A program made the position numbers and the translations under genes. From Leucobacter chromiireducens subsp. solipictus (lineage in GTDB: Bacteria; Actinomycetota; Actinomycetes; Actinomycetales; Microbacteriaceae): a stretch of 64,000 nucleotides of DNA. Below are positions 14,943 to 22,595 of this stretch, piece by piece. Within the stretch, counting starts at the first letter, position 1; every line of letters begins with the position of its first letter. The stretch covers positions 310,001 to 374,000 of the forward strand of contig NZ_QYAC01000002.1 in the NCBI RefSeq assembly GCF_016758195.1, in the 5' to 3' direction. The notes under the pieces are model-generated. The model was not told the DNA's origin. It did not search any database and saw nothing but the letters and a program-made list of their open reading frames with translations.

Positions 14943-15980
14943 TTACAGCGCGGAGGAGCCGAACAGGGGCTGCGCGTCGACCTTCGGTTCGACGACGCCG
15001 CGCTCGGTGACGATTGCGGAGATGAGATCGTTCGGGGTGACGTCAAACGCGGGGTTGAACGCGCGCACGCCGGGGGTCGCCACGCTGACGCCGCCAAACG
15101 CGAGCACCTCCTCGTCGCCGCGCTCCTCGATCTCGATCTCGTCACCGGTCGCGGTGGCCTCGTCGATCGTGGAATACGGGGCCGCGACGACAAACGGGAT
15201 CCCGCGCCGCTCGCAGGCGAGCGCCAATGCGACGGAACCGACCTTGTTCGCCGTGTCGCCGTTGGCGGTGATGCGGTCCGCGCCGATCACGGCGAAGTCC
15301 ACGAGGCCGCGAAGGATCGTGCTGGAGGCGGCGCCGTCGACCTCGACGAGGTGGGGGATGCCGTCCTGGTGCAGTTCCCAGCTGGTCAGGCGCGTGCCCT
15401 GCAGCAGCGGGCGGGTCTCGTCGACGTAGACGAGCTCGAGCTTGCCGCGGTTGTGGAGCTCGTGCAGGATCCCGTACGCGGTGCCCCAGGCGGTGGTCGC
15501 AAGCGCCCCGGTGTTGCAGTGGGTGACGGCGCGCAGCGGGCGGTCGCCGACGCGGGCGAGCAGCCAGTCGGCGCCGAGGCGGGAGAGCTCGCGGTTGGAC
15601 TGCTCGTCCTCCGCAGCGATCGCGTGTGCCTCGGCGAGGGTCCGCTCGAATCCATCCGCGCGCACGGTGGCGACGCGGTTCGCGCCCCACGCGAGGTTGA
15701 CCGCGGTGGGGCGGGCGTTGGCGATGGCGTCGATCGTGGCGGTGAGGGTCTCGGCGTCCCAGCCCTTACGCTCCGCCTCGAGCAGGGCGAGGGCGACCCC
15801 GTAGCCGCCGGCGGCACCGAGGGCGGGGGCCCCGCGCACCGCGAGGCACTGGATGGCGGCGATGAGGTCTTCGACGGCCGAGATCTCGAGGGTCACCTCT
15901 TCGCTCGGGAGTCTGGTCTGGTCGATCAGGCGGATGTGGGAGTCTGCGGCGGCGTCAACCCACTCGATAGCGCGAACCAT
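14943..15980 (-). CDS. mtnA: methylthioribose-1-phosphate isomerase
   Basis: Converts 5-methylthioribose-1-phosphate to the ribulose-1-phosphate form (aldose-ketose isomerase). The 345-residue protein shows the MtnA hallmarks QTRLP, VRGAPALGAAGGYG, catalytic Cys155 in THCNTGALAT and Asp235 in IGADRITANGDTANKVGS. It is the first gene of the minus-strand operon mtnA-SBP-ATPase-permease-mtnK. Its promoter has TTGACA-17-TTAGCT overlapped by a palindrome expected to bind the adjacent GntR regulator. mtnA and translation-factor eIF2B relatives share the fold, but the catalytic residues support the isomerase. Confidence 0.95.
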   Translation of the reverse strand: MVRAIEWVDAAADSHIRLIDQTRLPSEEVTLEISAVEDLIAAIQCLAVRGAPALGAAGGYGVALALLEAERKGWDAETLTATIDAIANARPTAVNLAWGANRVATVRADGFERTLAEAHAIAAEDEQSNRELSRLGADWLLARVGDRPLRAVTHCNTGALATTAWGTAYGILHELHNRGKLELVYVDETRPLLQGTRLTSWELHQDGIPHLVEVDGAASSTILRGLVDFAVIGADRITANGDTANKVGSVALALACERRGIPFVVAAPYSTIDEATATGDEIEIEERGDEEVLAFGGVSVATPGVRAFNPAFDVTPNDLISAIVTERGVVEPKVDAQPLFGSSAL

Positions 15981-16038
15981 GTGTTGTCGATCCTTTCGAC
16001 GGCTGTGTCTTCTCGCGTGATGCGACCTGTCGCTGGAA

Positions 16039-16069
16039 AGCTAATCGGTTGACTGACAACTTGTCAAGT
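16039..16069 (-). promoter_or_regulatory. mtnA operon promoter with GntR operator
   Basis: On the minus strand TTGACA (16062-16067) and TTAGCT (16039-16044) are 17 bp apart, a good sigma-70-type promoter. The -35 lies inside the palindrome TGACAACTTGTCA (16054-16066). The plus-strand 11-mer TTGACTGACAA (16049-16059) closely matches the site before the aldolase gene and the HutC/GntR consensus TnGTnnnACnA. Confidence 0.7.
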
Positions 16070-16156
16070 GAGATCAGATATTTGAGATTCATGGGTGCCA
16101 TAGACTGGGGGCGCATGTTCCTGGGCGTAGTGGCCCGCACACAAAGGAGGCCGTGA

Positions 16157-16873
16157 ATGGCGAGGACCGGATCGCGCGTTGCACTCGTTGCCGATGGGCT
16201 CCGCGCCGCCATACGCGGGGGCGAGTTTTCGGAGGGCGAGCGGCTCCCCACCGAGGCGCAACTGGCGAGCCGATACGGCGTCTCGCGCCCCACGGTGCGG
16301 GCGGCCCTGCGCGAGCTCGAGACGATCTCGCTCGTGCGCACGCAACACGGGGTCGGATCGTTTGTCTCCGAGAGTCCCGCCGTGACCGCCGGGCTCGAGC
16401 GGCTCGACTCGATCACGGAATCGATCCGCAACACCGGGCGCGAGCCTGGGATGGTGTACAAGGGGCGGGTACTCCGGCCGCTTTTGCCTGATGAGGCCGA
16501 AAAACTCCAAGTTTCTGGCGACGCGCACGCGCTCGAGCTGCGGCGCACGATCCTCGCGGACGGCGAGGTCGTGGCCTACTCCTACGACCTCATGCCGGTC
16601 GGGGTGTTTCCCGCGGGGGCGGATCCCGAATCCGTGGTCGGATCGCTCTTCGCGTATCTCCGCGAACAGCGGGACATGCACCCGCACCACGCGGTCGCCG
16701 AGGTGCACGCCGTGCAGTCGGAGCGCATCGGCTGGGATGCGCCCGCCGGCCGCTCCGCGCTCTACGTGCTCCTGGACCAGGTGCACTTTGACCGCTCGGA
16801 TCGGCCGCTGCTGTACTCTCGGACGTATTTCCTCGAGGGCCGGTACGCCTTCACGATCCGCCGCTCGGGGTAG
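16157..16873 (+). CDS. GntR-family (HutC subfamily) transcriptional repressor
   Basis: 238 residues. The N-terminal winged helix reads GEFSEGERLPTEAQLASRYGVSRPTVRAALRELE with the wing HGVGSFV (about 22-75). The rest is a UTRA-type effector domain (LELRRTILADGEVVAYSYDLMP ... LYVLLDQVHF). A strong ribosome-binding site AAAGGAGG (16142-16149) precedes the ATG. It is located between the divergent mtnA operon and the aldolase gene, whose promoters carry matching palindromes, so it most likely represses both and is released by a phosphosugar or sugar of the pathway. The effector cannot be read from sequence. Confidence 0.88.
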   Translation: MARTGSRVALVADGLRAAIRGGEFSEGERLPTEAQLASRYGVSRPTVRAALRELETISLVRTQHGVGSFVSESPAVTAGLERLDSITESIRNTGREPGMVYKGRVLRPLLPDEAEKLQVSGDAHALELRRTILADGEVVAYSYDLMPVGVFPAGADPESVVGSLFAYLREQRDMHPHHAVAEVHAVQSERIGWDAPAGRSALYVLLDQVHFDRSDRPLLYSRTYFLEGRYAFTIRRSG

Positions 16874-16938
16874 CTGGCGTACCTGTGCGAGCCGGTGCCG
16901 CGGTCGTGTCTGTGTGACATCTGCACCTCCCTCCGCTT

Positions 16939-16974
16939 AGTTGTTTGACAACTAGCCTCCCCGGGCGCAAGAAT
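16939..16974 (+). promoter_or_regulatory. aldolase promoter with GntR operator
   Basis: AGTTGT-TTG-ACAACT (16939-16953) is a perfect 6+3+6 palindrome containing TTGTTTGACAA, a direct match to TnGTnnnACnA. TTGACA at 16945-16950 and AAGAAT at 16969-16974 form a candidate promoter with 18-bp spacing, so the repressor would block the -35. Confidence 0.7.
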
Positions 16975-17064
16975 GTGATCACTTCCCGCCGCGCCACACG
17001 CCGCGGCGTGGAGACCACTGAAGCAGCCCAGGACCGGGCGCGTGTGATGAGGGGAACGCAGCTG

Positions 17065-17697
17065 ATGGCACTGACGCACGAAGCGACCGAACTGGCACAC
17101 GAGCTCTCGGCGGTGGGGGCGGACGCGGTGCGGCGGGGCCTGGTGCTCGCCAGCGGCGGCAACCTCTCCGCCCGCCTGGACGCCGACCGGTTCCTCGTGA
17201 CGGGATCCGGCACCTGGCTGGATCGGCTGACCCCGGAGGACTTCACCGTGATGCGCCACGACGGGACGGTGGAGGCGGGATGCCCCCGGCCGTCCAGCGA
17301 GTGGAAGCTCCACCAGCGCGCGTATGCCGCCCGGCCCGATATCGCGACCGTCATCCACCTGCACCCCCAGCACGCCGTGCTCCTCGCGACGCTCGGGATC
17401 GAGATCCGGCTGCTCACCCTCGACCACGCGTTCTACGTCCGCTCGCTGGGGCTCACCCCGTTCTATCCGAACGGTTCGGATGAACTTGCGGACACCGCCG
17501 CCGCCGAGCTCGCGATGCATGACTGCGTGGTGATGCGCCACCACGGGTGCACCGTGGTGGGGGACACGCTCGAAATGACGTATCGCCGGGCGCTGAATCT
17601 CGAAGACGCGGCGAAAGCCACGCTCCTCGCCCAGCAGCTGGGGGACACCGAGACGAGGTTCCCGGCGGAACACCTCCCCACGCTGCACCACGCCTAG
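17065..17697 (+). CDS. class II aldolase/adducin family protein, probable methylthioribulose- or deoxyribulose-phosphate aldolase
   Basis: 210-residue zinc aldolase or dehydratase. The metal ligands of the L-fuculose-1-phosphate aldolase/MtnB fold are present: H98 and H100 (IHLHPQH), H160 (MRHHGC), with acidic E79 (SSEWKLH). The phosphate-binding SGGNLSAR loop is near 30-37. ATG 17065 has GAGGGG at 17049-17054. Longer starts would run into the operator. Context with mtnK, mtnA and a sugar importer, and no mtnC/mtnD/mtnX nearby, favours a DHAP-shunt aldolase (giving DHAP and an aldehyde) over the MtnB dehydratase. The two cannot be told apart safely by motifs. Confidence 0.85.
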   Translation: MALTHEATELAHELSAVGADAVRRGLVLASGGNLSARLDADRFLVTGSGTWLDRLTPEDFTVMRHDGTVEAGCPRPSSEWKLHQRAYAARPDIATVIHLHPQHAVLLATLGIEIRLLTLDHAFYVRSLGLTPFYPNGSDELADTAAAELAMHDCVVMRHHGCTVVGDTLEMTYRRALNLEDAAKATLLAQQLGDTETRFPAEHLPTLHHA

Positions 17698-17759
17698 CCG
17701 GGCGCTGGCCCCGCGAGCACGAGAATCACGGAAGTGAGCAGCGGTTTCGAGGCCGGGAC

Positions 17760-17789
17760 TTGAACATCAGATGAATGTAAGCATAGGCT
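17760..17789 (+). promoter_or_regulatory. putative promoter of the siderophore transporter
   Basis: TTGAAC (17760-17765) and TAGGCT (17784-17789) are 18 bp apart. The segment TAAGCATAGGCTGA partly resembles the core of a DtxR/IdeR iron box, but only about half of the 19 consensus positions match, so iron control is only suspected. Confidence 0.35.
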
Positions 17790-17902
17790 GAAGGGTGTGC
17801 CGAGGGCTTCCGTCGAGGAAACTCCCGCGGCACACGCTCGCGCCGTCGCACCCCCATGCGATAGCGCGTTTTTCCTGTGCCCCTTCGACCTGAGGAATCA
17901 TC

Positions 17903-18898
17903 GTGTCATTCCGTTCTTCCCGAGTCACCGCCGCCGCAGCGCTGTCCATTGGCGCTGCGCTGCTGCTCTCCGCCTGCTCCAGCGGGGAACCCGCCGCGGA
18001 ACAGCCCGAGGCACCCGCTGCCGCACAGACCATCACCTTCACCGACAACCACGGTGAGGTCGAGATGCAGTCGAACCCCGAGCGGGTCGTGGCGCTCGAT
18101 AACCACGTGTTCGAGACGCTGAGCTCCTGGGACGTGCCGCTCGTCGCCGCCCCCAAGGGCCTGATGGGTACGGTCTGGACCGACTACATCGAGGACGACT
18201 CGGTCGCCGACGTGGGCACCCACCGCGAGCCGAACCTCGAGGCGGTCGTCGCCGCCGAGCCCGACCTGATCATCGGCGGCTACCGCTTCGGCGACGCCTA
18301 CGACGATCTGGTAGCCCAGAACCCGGACGCGACCGTGATCGAGATCGCCCCGCGCGACGGCGAGGACCTCCTCGAGGAACTGCAGCGCGAGACGACGATC
18401 CTGGGCCAGATCTTCTCCCACGAGGACGAGGCGAAGCAGCTCAACGACGCCCTGGATGACGCCGTCGAGGGCGCGAAGGCGGAGTACAACGGGACCGACA
18501 CCGTCATGGGGCTCATCACTTCGGGCGGCAAGATCGAGTTCGCTGCAGCCGGCACCGGCCGCAGCGTGGGCCCGGTGTTCCCGGCCCTCGGCCTGAAGCC
18601 CGCCATCGACCGCGCCGCCGAGGACACCTCCCACGGTGACGACATCAGCGTCGAGGCCATCGCGGACTCGAACCCCGAGTGGCTGATCGTGCTCGACCGT
18701 GACGCGTCCTTCGCCGAGCCCGAGCCCGGCTCGGTCCCCGCGGACGAGCTGATTGCCGGCTCCGAGGCGCTCGCCAACGTCCCCGCAGTGCAGAAGAACC
18801 AGATCATCTACCTGGATCCGAACTTCTACCTCACCGAGGACATCCAGGCCTACACCGCGCTTATCGAGCAGATCAAGGCGGCATTCGCCGCAGCATGA
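17903..18898 (+). CDS. iron-siderophore ABC transporter substrate-binding lipoprotein
   Basis: 331-residue lipoprotein receptor (lipobox LLSAC, Cys25) of the FepB/YclQ-type class III binding proteins. Visible family features are the opening strand TITFTDNHGEVEMQSNPERVVALDNHVFETL, NLEAVVAAEPDLIIGG, and AIADSNPEWLIVLDRD. GTG 17903 follows GAGGA at a spacing of six. It opens a four-gene operon with ATGA/GTGA-type overlaps at every junction (receptor, two permeases, ATPase). The ligand class (catecholate, petrobactin-like) cannot be fixed. YclQ-like proteins bind petrobactin, which is only a resemblance here. Confidence 0.9.
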   Translation: MSFRSSRVTAAAALSIGAALLLSACSSGEPAAEQPEAPAAAQTITFTDNHGEVEMQSNPERVVALDNHVFETLSSWDVPLVAAPKGLMGTVWTDYIEDDSVADVGTHREPNLEAVVAAEPDLIIGGYRFGDAYDDLVAQNPDATVIEIAPRDGEDLLEELQRETTILGQIFSHEDEAKQLNDALDDAVEGAKAEYNGTDTVMGLITSGGKIEFAAAGTGRSVGPVFPALGLKPAIDRAAEDTSHGDDISVEAIADSNPEWLIVLDRDASFAEPEPGSVPADELIAGSEALANVPAVQKNQIIYLDPNFYLTEDIQAYTALIEQIKAAFAAA

Positions 18899-19944
18899 TC
18901 TCGCCCGTTCCCGCGGCCCAGCCTGGCCGCACCAGCGGGGATCCCACGCGACAGCGCGGGCTCCCCGCTTCGGCGTCTCCCGCAACCGCGGCCCCGCGCC
19001 GCGGCCGCGGCCCCTGGCCGATCCTCATCGCGTCCCTCATCGTCGCCGCCCTCGTCCTCGCCTCGCTACTGGTCGGGGTGTACGACATCGCCGGGCAGGA
19101 GTTCGGCGCGGAGATGTTCTGGATCACCCGTGTCCCGCGCACGCTTTCGCTCGTGCTCGCGGGGGCCGCGATGGCCACGAGCGGCCTCGTGATGCAGATG
19201 CTCACGCAGAACCGGTTCGTGGACGCGACGACCTCCGGCACCACCGAGTGGGCGGCCCTCGGCCTGCTGCTCACCGTGCTCCTGGTGCCCGGCGCGACGC
19301 TCGGCACGAAAATGGTGCTCTCGAGCTGCGCCGCCTTCGTGGGCGCGATGCTGTTCATGGCGATCCTGCAGCGGATCCCCATCCGAACCATGCTGGTCGT
19401 GCCGCTCATCGGGATCATGCTCGGCGCGGTCGTGAGCGCCCTCACCACCTTCCTCGCCGCGCAATTCAACATGCTGCAGCTGGTGGGCACCTGGTTTATG
19501 GGGAGTTTTACCGCGGTCGTGCGTGGCCGCTACGAGGTGCTCTGGATCGTGGGGGTCGTCACGATCCTCGTGTTCCTCCTCGCCGACCGCATCACCGTGG
19601 CCGGACTCGGGAAAGACGTCGCCACGAGCGTGGGCGTGCCCTACACCGTCATCCTCATCGCCGGGACCGCGCTTGTCGCGGTCGCCGCGGGCGTGACGAC
19701 CGTGGTCGTCGGCTTTCTCCCGTTCCTCGGACTCGTGGTCCCCAACGTGGTGTCGATGATCCGCGGCGACAACGTGCGCAGCAACCTGCCGTGGGTCTGC
19801 CTCGGCGGGATCGCGCTCGTGATCGCCTGCGACCTGATCGGGCGCACCATTCGCATGCCCTTCGAGATCCCAGTGTCGATGGTGCTCGGGCTCGTCGGAT
19901 CGGTGGTCTTCATCACCCTGCTCCTGAGGCAGCGCCGTGGCTAG
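18895..19944 (+). CDS. FecCD-family iron-siderophore permease 1
   Basis: 349 residues with an N-terminal cytoplasmic, Arg/Pro-rich tail of about 35 residues and eight to ten hydrophobic segments. The FecCD signatures are visible: VPRTLSLVLAGAAMATSGLVMQMLTQNRF near 77-105 and VGFLPFLGLVVPNVVSMIRG near 275-295. It forms the import channel together with the following permease. The start overlaps the receptor stop (ATGA) and the gene overlaps the next one by 8 bases, indicating coupled translation. Confidence 0.92.
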   Translation: MISPVPAAQPGRTSGDPTRQRGLPASASPATAAPRRGRGPWPILIASLIVAALVLASLLVGVYDIAGQEFGAEMFWITRVPRTLSLVLAGAAMATSGLVMQMLTQNRFVDATTSGTTEWAALGLLLTVLLVPGATLGTKMVLSSCAAFVGAMLFMAILQRIPIRTMLVVPLIGIMLGAVVSALTTFLAAQFNMLQLVGTWFMGSFTAVVRGRYEVLWIVGVVTILVFLLADRITVAGLGKDVATSVGVPYTVILIAGTALVAVAAGVTTVVVGFLPFLGLVVPNVVSMIRGDNVRSNLPWVCLGGIALVIACDLIGRTIRMPFEIPVSMVLGLVGSVVFITLLLRQRRG

Positions 19945-20965
19945 CATCGTTCGACTCTCCGACACCGGACTCCCGCCGCTCGACCCCGTCAGCGGGCCCA
20001 GCTGGCTGCGGCGCGCGCTGCCCACGCTGATCGTCTTCGCCGTCGCGCTCGTGCTCGCCGTGCTGATCCTCGTGTACGACAACCCGGCCGCGCCCGGGAG
20101 CAGCGGATTCTGGACGATCGTGCGCAGCCGGGGGACCTCCCTGGGCACGATCGCGCTGGTCGCGGTCTGTCAGGCCGTCGCGACCGTGCTGTTCCACACG
20201 GCCACCTCGAACCGGATCCTGACCCCGTCGATCCTCGGATTCGACGCGCTCTACGTCCTCACCCAGACCGCGCTCGTGTTCTTCTTCGGGGCGTCTGCGG
20301 GCGGCATGGACGGAATCCCCAAGATTCTCGCGCAGAGCGGCCTGATGATCGTGTTCGCCACGATCCTGTACGGCTGGTTGTTCTCCGGCAAACGCGCCAA
20401 CCTGCACCTGCTGCTGCTCGTGGGCGTGGTGCTCGGCATGGGGTTCGGATCGGTCTCCACCTTCATGCAGCGGCTCCTGACGCCCAGCGAGTTCGACGTG
20501 CTCTCCGCCCGGCTCTTCGGCAGCATCGGGAAAGCAAACGTGGACTACCTGCCGATCGCCGCCGTGATCGTGGCACTGATCCTCGCATTCGTCTGGGCGC
20601 GACGGCGGCGCTACGACGTGATCGCGCTGGGGCGCGACGTGTCCGTGGGGCTCGGCCTCAACTACCGCCGGGAGGTCGTGACGATCCTCGTCCTCGTGGC
20701 GGTGCTCGTGTCGGTGTCCGCGACGCTCGTGGGCCCCATGACCTTCTACGGCTTCCTGGTCGCGACGCTCGCCTACCAGTTCGCTCGGGGGGACCGGCAC
20801 GCCGAGATCCTGCCCCTCGCGATCGGGATCGGCCTGGTCGCGCTCCTCGGGGCCACCTTTATCCTGAAACACGTCTTCGCGGCCGCCGGACTGGTGACCG
20901 TCATTATCGAATTCCTGGGCGGTCTGCTGTTCCTGATCGTCATCTTGAGAAAGGGCATGCGGTGA
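19937..20965 (+). CDS. FecCD-family iron-siderophore permease 2
   Basis: 342-residue second permease of the importer. It has about nine hydrophobic segments, the family motif SRGTSLGTIALVAVCQAVATVLFHTATSNRILTPSILGFDALY near the N-terminus and GPMTFYGFLVATLAYQFARG near the C-terminus. The GTG at 19937 lies inside the end of the first permease. The final bases overlap the ATPase start (GTGA). Heteromeric permease pairs of this type are normal for YclN/YclO-like systems. Confidence 0.92.
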   Translation: MASIVRLSDTGLPPLDPVSGPSWLRRALPTLIVFAVALVLAVLILVYDNPAAPGSSGFWTIVRSRGTSLGTIALVAVCQAVATVLFHTATSNRILTPSILGFDALYVLTQTALVFFFGASAGGMDGIPKILAQSGLMIVFATILYGWLFSGKRANLHLLLLVGVVLGMGFGSVSTFMQRLLTPSEFDVLSARLFGSIGKANVDYLPIAAVIVALILAFVWARRRRYDVIALGRDVSVGLGLNYRREVVTILVLVAVLVSVSATLVGPMTFYGFLVATLAYQFARGDRHAEILPLAIGIGLVALLGATFILKHVFAAAGLVTVIIEFLGGLLFLIVILRKGMR

Positions 20966-21723
20966 TCGAACTCCGCGGCGTCGACAAGCACTACGCGGGA
21001 ACCCGCGTCCTCGGGCCGATCGACCTCACCATTGAGCGTGGCGGTGTCACCGCGCTGATCGGCCCGAACGGTGCCGGCAAGTCGACCATGCTGACCATCA
21101 TCGGCCGCCTGCTGGAGGCCGACAGCGGCCAGGTGACCGTCGGCGGGCTTGACGTGCGTGTCGCGAAATCGCGGGATCTCGCGAAGGTGGTCTCGATCCT
21201 CAAGCAGGAAAACCACTTCATGGCGCGGCTCACGGTGCGGCAGCTCGTCACCTTTGGACGTTTCCCGCACTCGGCCGGGCGGCTCACGGAAACCGATGAG
21301 CGCGCGATCCACGCGGCGATCGCCTTCTTGAACCTCGCGGGGATGGAGGATCGCTTCATCGACGAGCTGTCGGGCGGCCAGCGCCAGCGCGCCTTTGTCG
21401 CGATGGTGCTGGCACAGGACACGGACTACGTGCTGCTCGACGAACCGCTCACCGGCCTTGACATGCGTCACGCGGTGGGGATGATGTCGCAGGTGCGGGC
21501 CGCGGCCGACGCGCTGAACAAGACCGTGATCCTCGTGATCCACGACGTGAACTTCGCCGCCGCCTACGCGGACCGGATCGTGGCGCTTGCCGACGGGCGC
21601 GTGGTGGCCTCCGGCACCCCCGAGGAGATCATCACGCCGGACGTGCTGGAGCGGGTCTTCGAGACCCCGGTGCAGGTGCTGGAGCACGAGGGGCGCCGCG
21701 TGGCGGTCTACTACCGGCCGTAG
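20962..21723 (+). CDS. iron-siderophore ABC transporter ATP-binding protein
   Basis: 253-residue FepC/YclP-type ATPase. It has Walker A GPNGAGKST near 34-42, a Q-loop (SILKQENHF), the signature LSGGQRQRAFVAMVLAQ, the Walker B YVLLDEPLTGLD and the switch His in VIHDVNFAAAYAD. It drives ferric-siderophore uptake with the two upstream permeases. It is the last gene of the operon; the 56 bases to the next gene show no clear terminator, so read-through into the serine hydrolase gene is possible. Confidence 0.93.
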   Translation: MIELRGVDKHYAGTRVLGPIDLTIERGGVTALIGPNGAGKSTMLTIIGRLLEADSGQVTVGGLDVRVAKSRDLAKVVSILKQENHFMARLTVRQLVTFGRFPHSAGRLTETDERAIHAAIAFLNLAGMEDRFIDELSGGQRQRAFVAMVLAQDTDYVLLDEPLTGLDMRHAVGMMSQVRAAADALNKTVILVIHDVNFAAAYADRIVALADGRVVASGTPEEIITPDVLERVFETPVQVLEHEGRRVAVYYRP

Positions 21724-21779
21724 GGGAACGTACGGTGCCCGTGCAGTGTCGGGCATCGGCGGCAGGGTAGCGTGGAGGC

Positions 21780-22595
21780 ATGCAGAGCCTCAGCCTCATC
21801 GACACCTGGCCCGTGAAGAACGCCGCGACCGCGGTTATCGCCCGTGACGGGCGGATCCTGGGCCAGCACGGCGATCAGGACCGCGAGTTCGCGCTCGCCT
21901 CGGTCACGAAACTGCTGAGCGCGGCCGCGATCCTGCTCGCCGTCGAGGAGGGAGCCCTGGAGCTCGATGACCCGGCGGGGCCCCAGGGATCCACGGTGCG
22001 GCACCTGCTCGCACACGCCTCCGGCCTCGACTTCTCCGAGGACCTGATCCGGGCGCGGCCCGGCCATCGCCGGGTGTACTCCAACCTGGGGATCAACGTG
22101 CTCGCGGAAACCTTCACCGAGCGTGCCGAGATGCCGTTCGCGGACTACCTGCGGGAGGGGATCTTCGAGCCCCTGGGGATGACCTCGACCCGGCTCGAGG
22201 GCGCGCCCGCGGCGGGCGGCGTCTCAACGGTCGCCGACCTGTCGCGCTTCGCGGCGGAGCTGCAAAACCCGCGAGTGCTGCACCCGGACACGATCGCGCT
22301 CGCCACGCAGGTCGCGTTCCCCGGCCTCGACGGAGTGCTGCCCGGCTTCGGGCGGCAAAACCCCAACGACTGGGGCCTGGGCTTCGAGATCCGGGACGGC
22401 AAGCACCCGCACTGGACGGGCAGCCGCAATAGTCCCCAGACCTTCGGGCACTTCGGCCAGGCCGGCACCTTCCTGTGGGTCGACCCCATCGCCGAGGTCG
22501 CGTGCGTGACGCTCACCGACCGGAACTTCAGCACCTGGTCCGCCGAAGCGTGGCCGGTGTTCTCCGACGCGATCCTCGCGGAGCTCGCGGGCTAA
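21780..22595 (+). CDS. serine hydrolase of the beta-lactamase/PBP fold
   Basis: 271-residue class C beta-lactamase-like hydrolase without a signal peptide, hence probably cytoplasmic. The catalytic SxxK is S41-V-T-K44. The YxN equivalent is Y99-S-N101, and a KTG-like HFGQAG occurs near 225. The length is shorter than typical AmpC enzymes and fits the esterase/D-peptidase-like group. It starts at ATG 21780 after GGAGG at short spacing. Being downstream of a siderophore importer, it could be a siderophore esterase, but there is no direct evidence. Its stop overlaps the stop of the convergent DUF559 gene. Confidence 0.85.
   Translation: MQSLSLIDTWPVKNAATAVIARDGRILGQHGDQDREFALASVTKLLSAAAILLAVEEGALELDDPAGPQGSTVRHLLAHASGLDFSEDLIRARPGHRRVYSNLGINVLAETFTERAEMPFADYLREGIFEPLGMTSTRLEGAPAAGGVSTVADLSRFAAELQNPRVLHPDTIALATQVAFPGLDGVLPGFGRQNPNDWGLGFEIRDGKHPHWTGSRNSPQTFGHFGQAGTFLWVDPIAEVACVTLTDRNFSTWSAEAWPVFSDAILAELAG

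Noticed and set aside
17775..17795. Classical DtxR/IdeR iron box before the siderophore operon
   Set aside because: Only about 10 of 19 consensus positions match, so it is reported only as a putative promoter.
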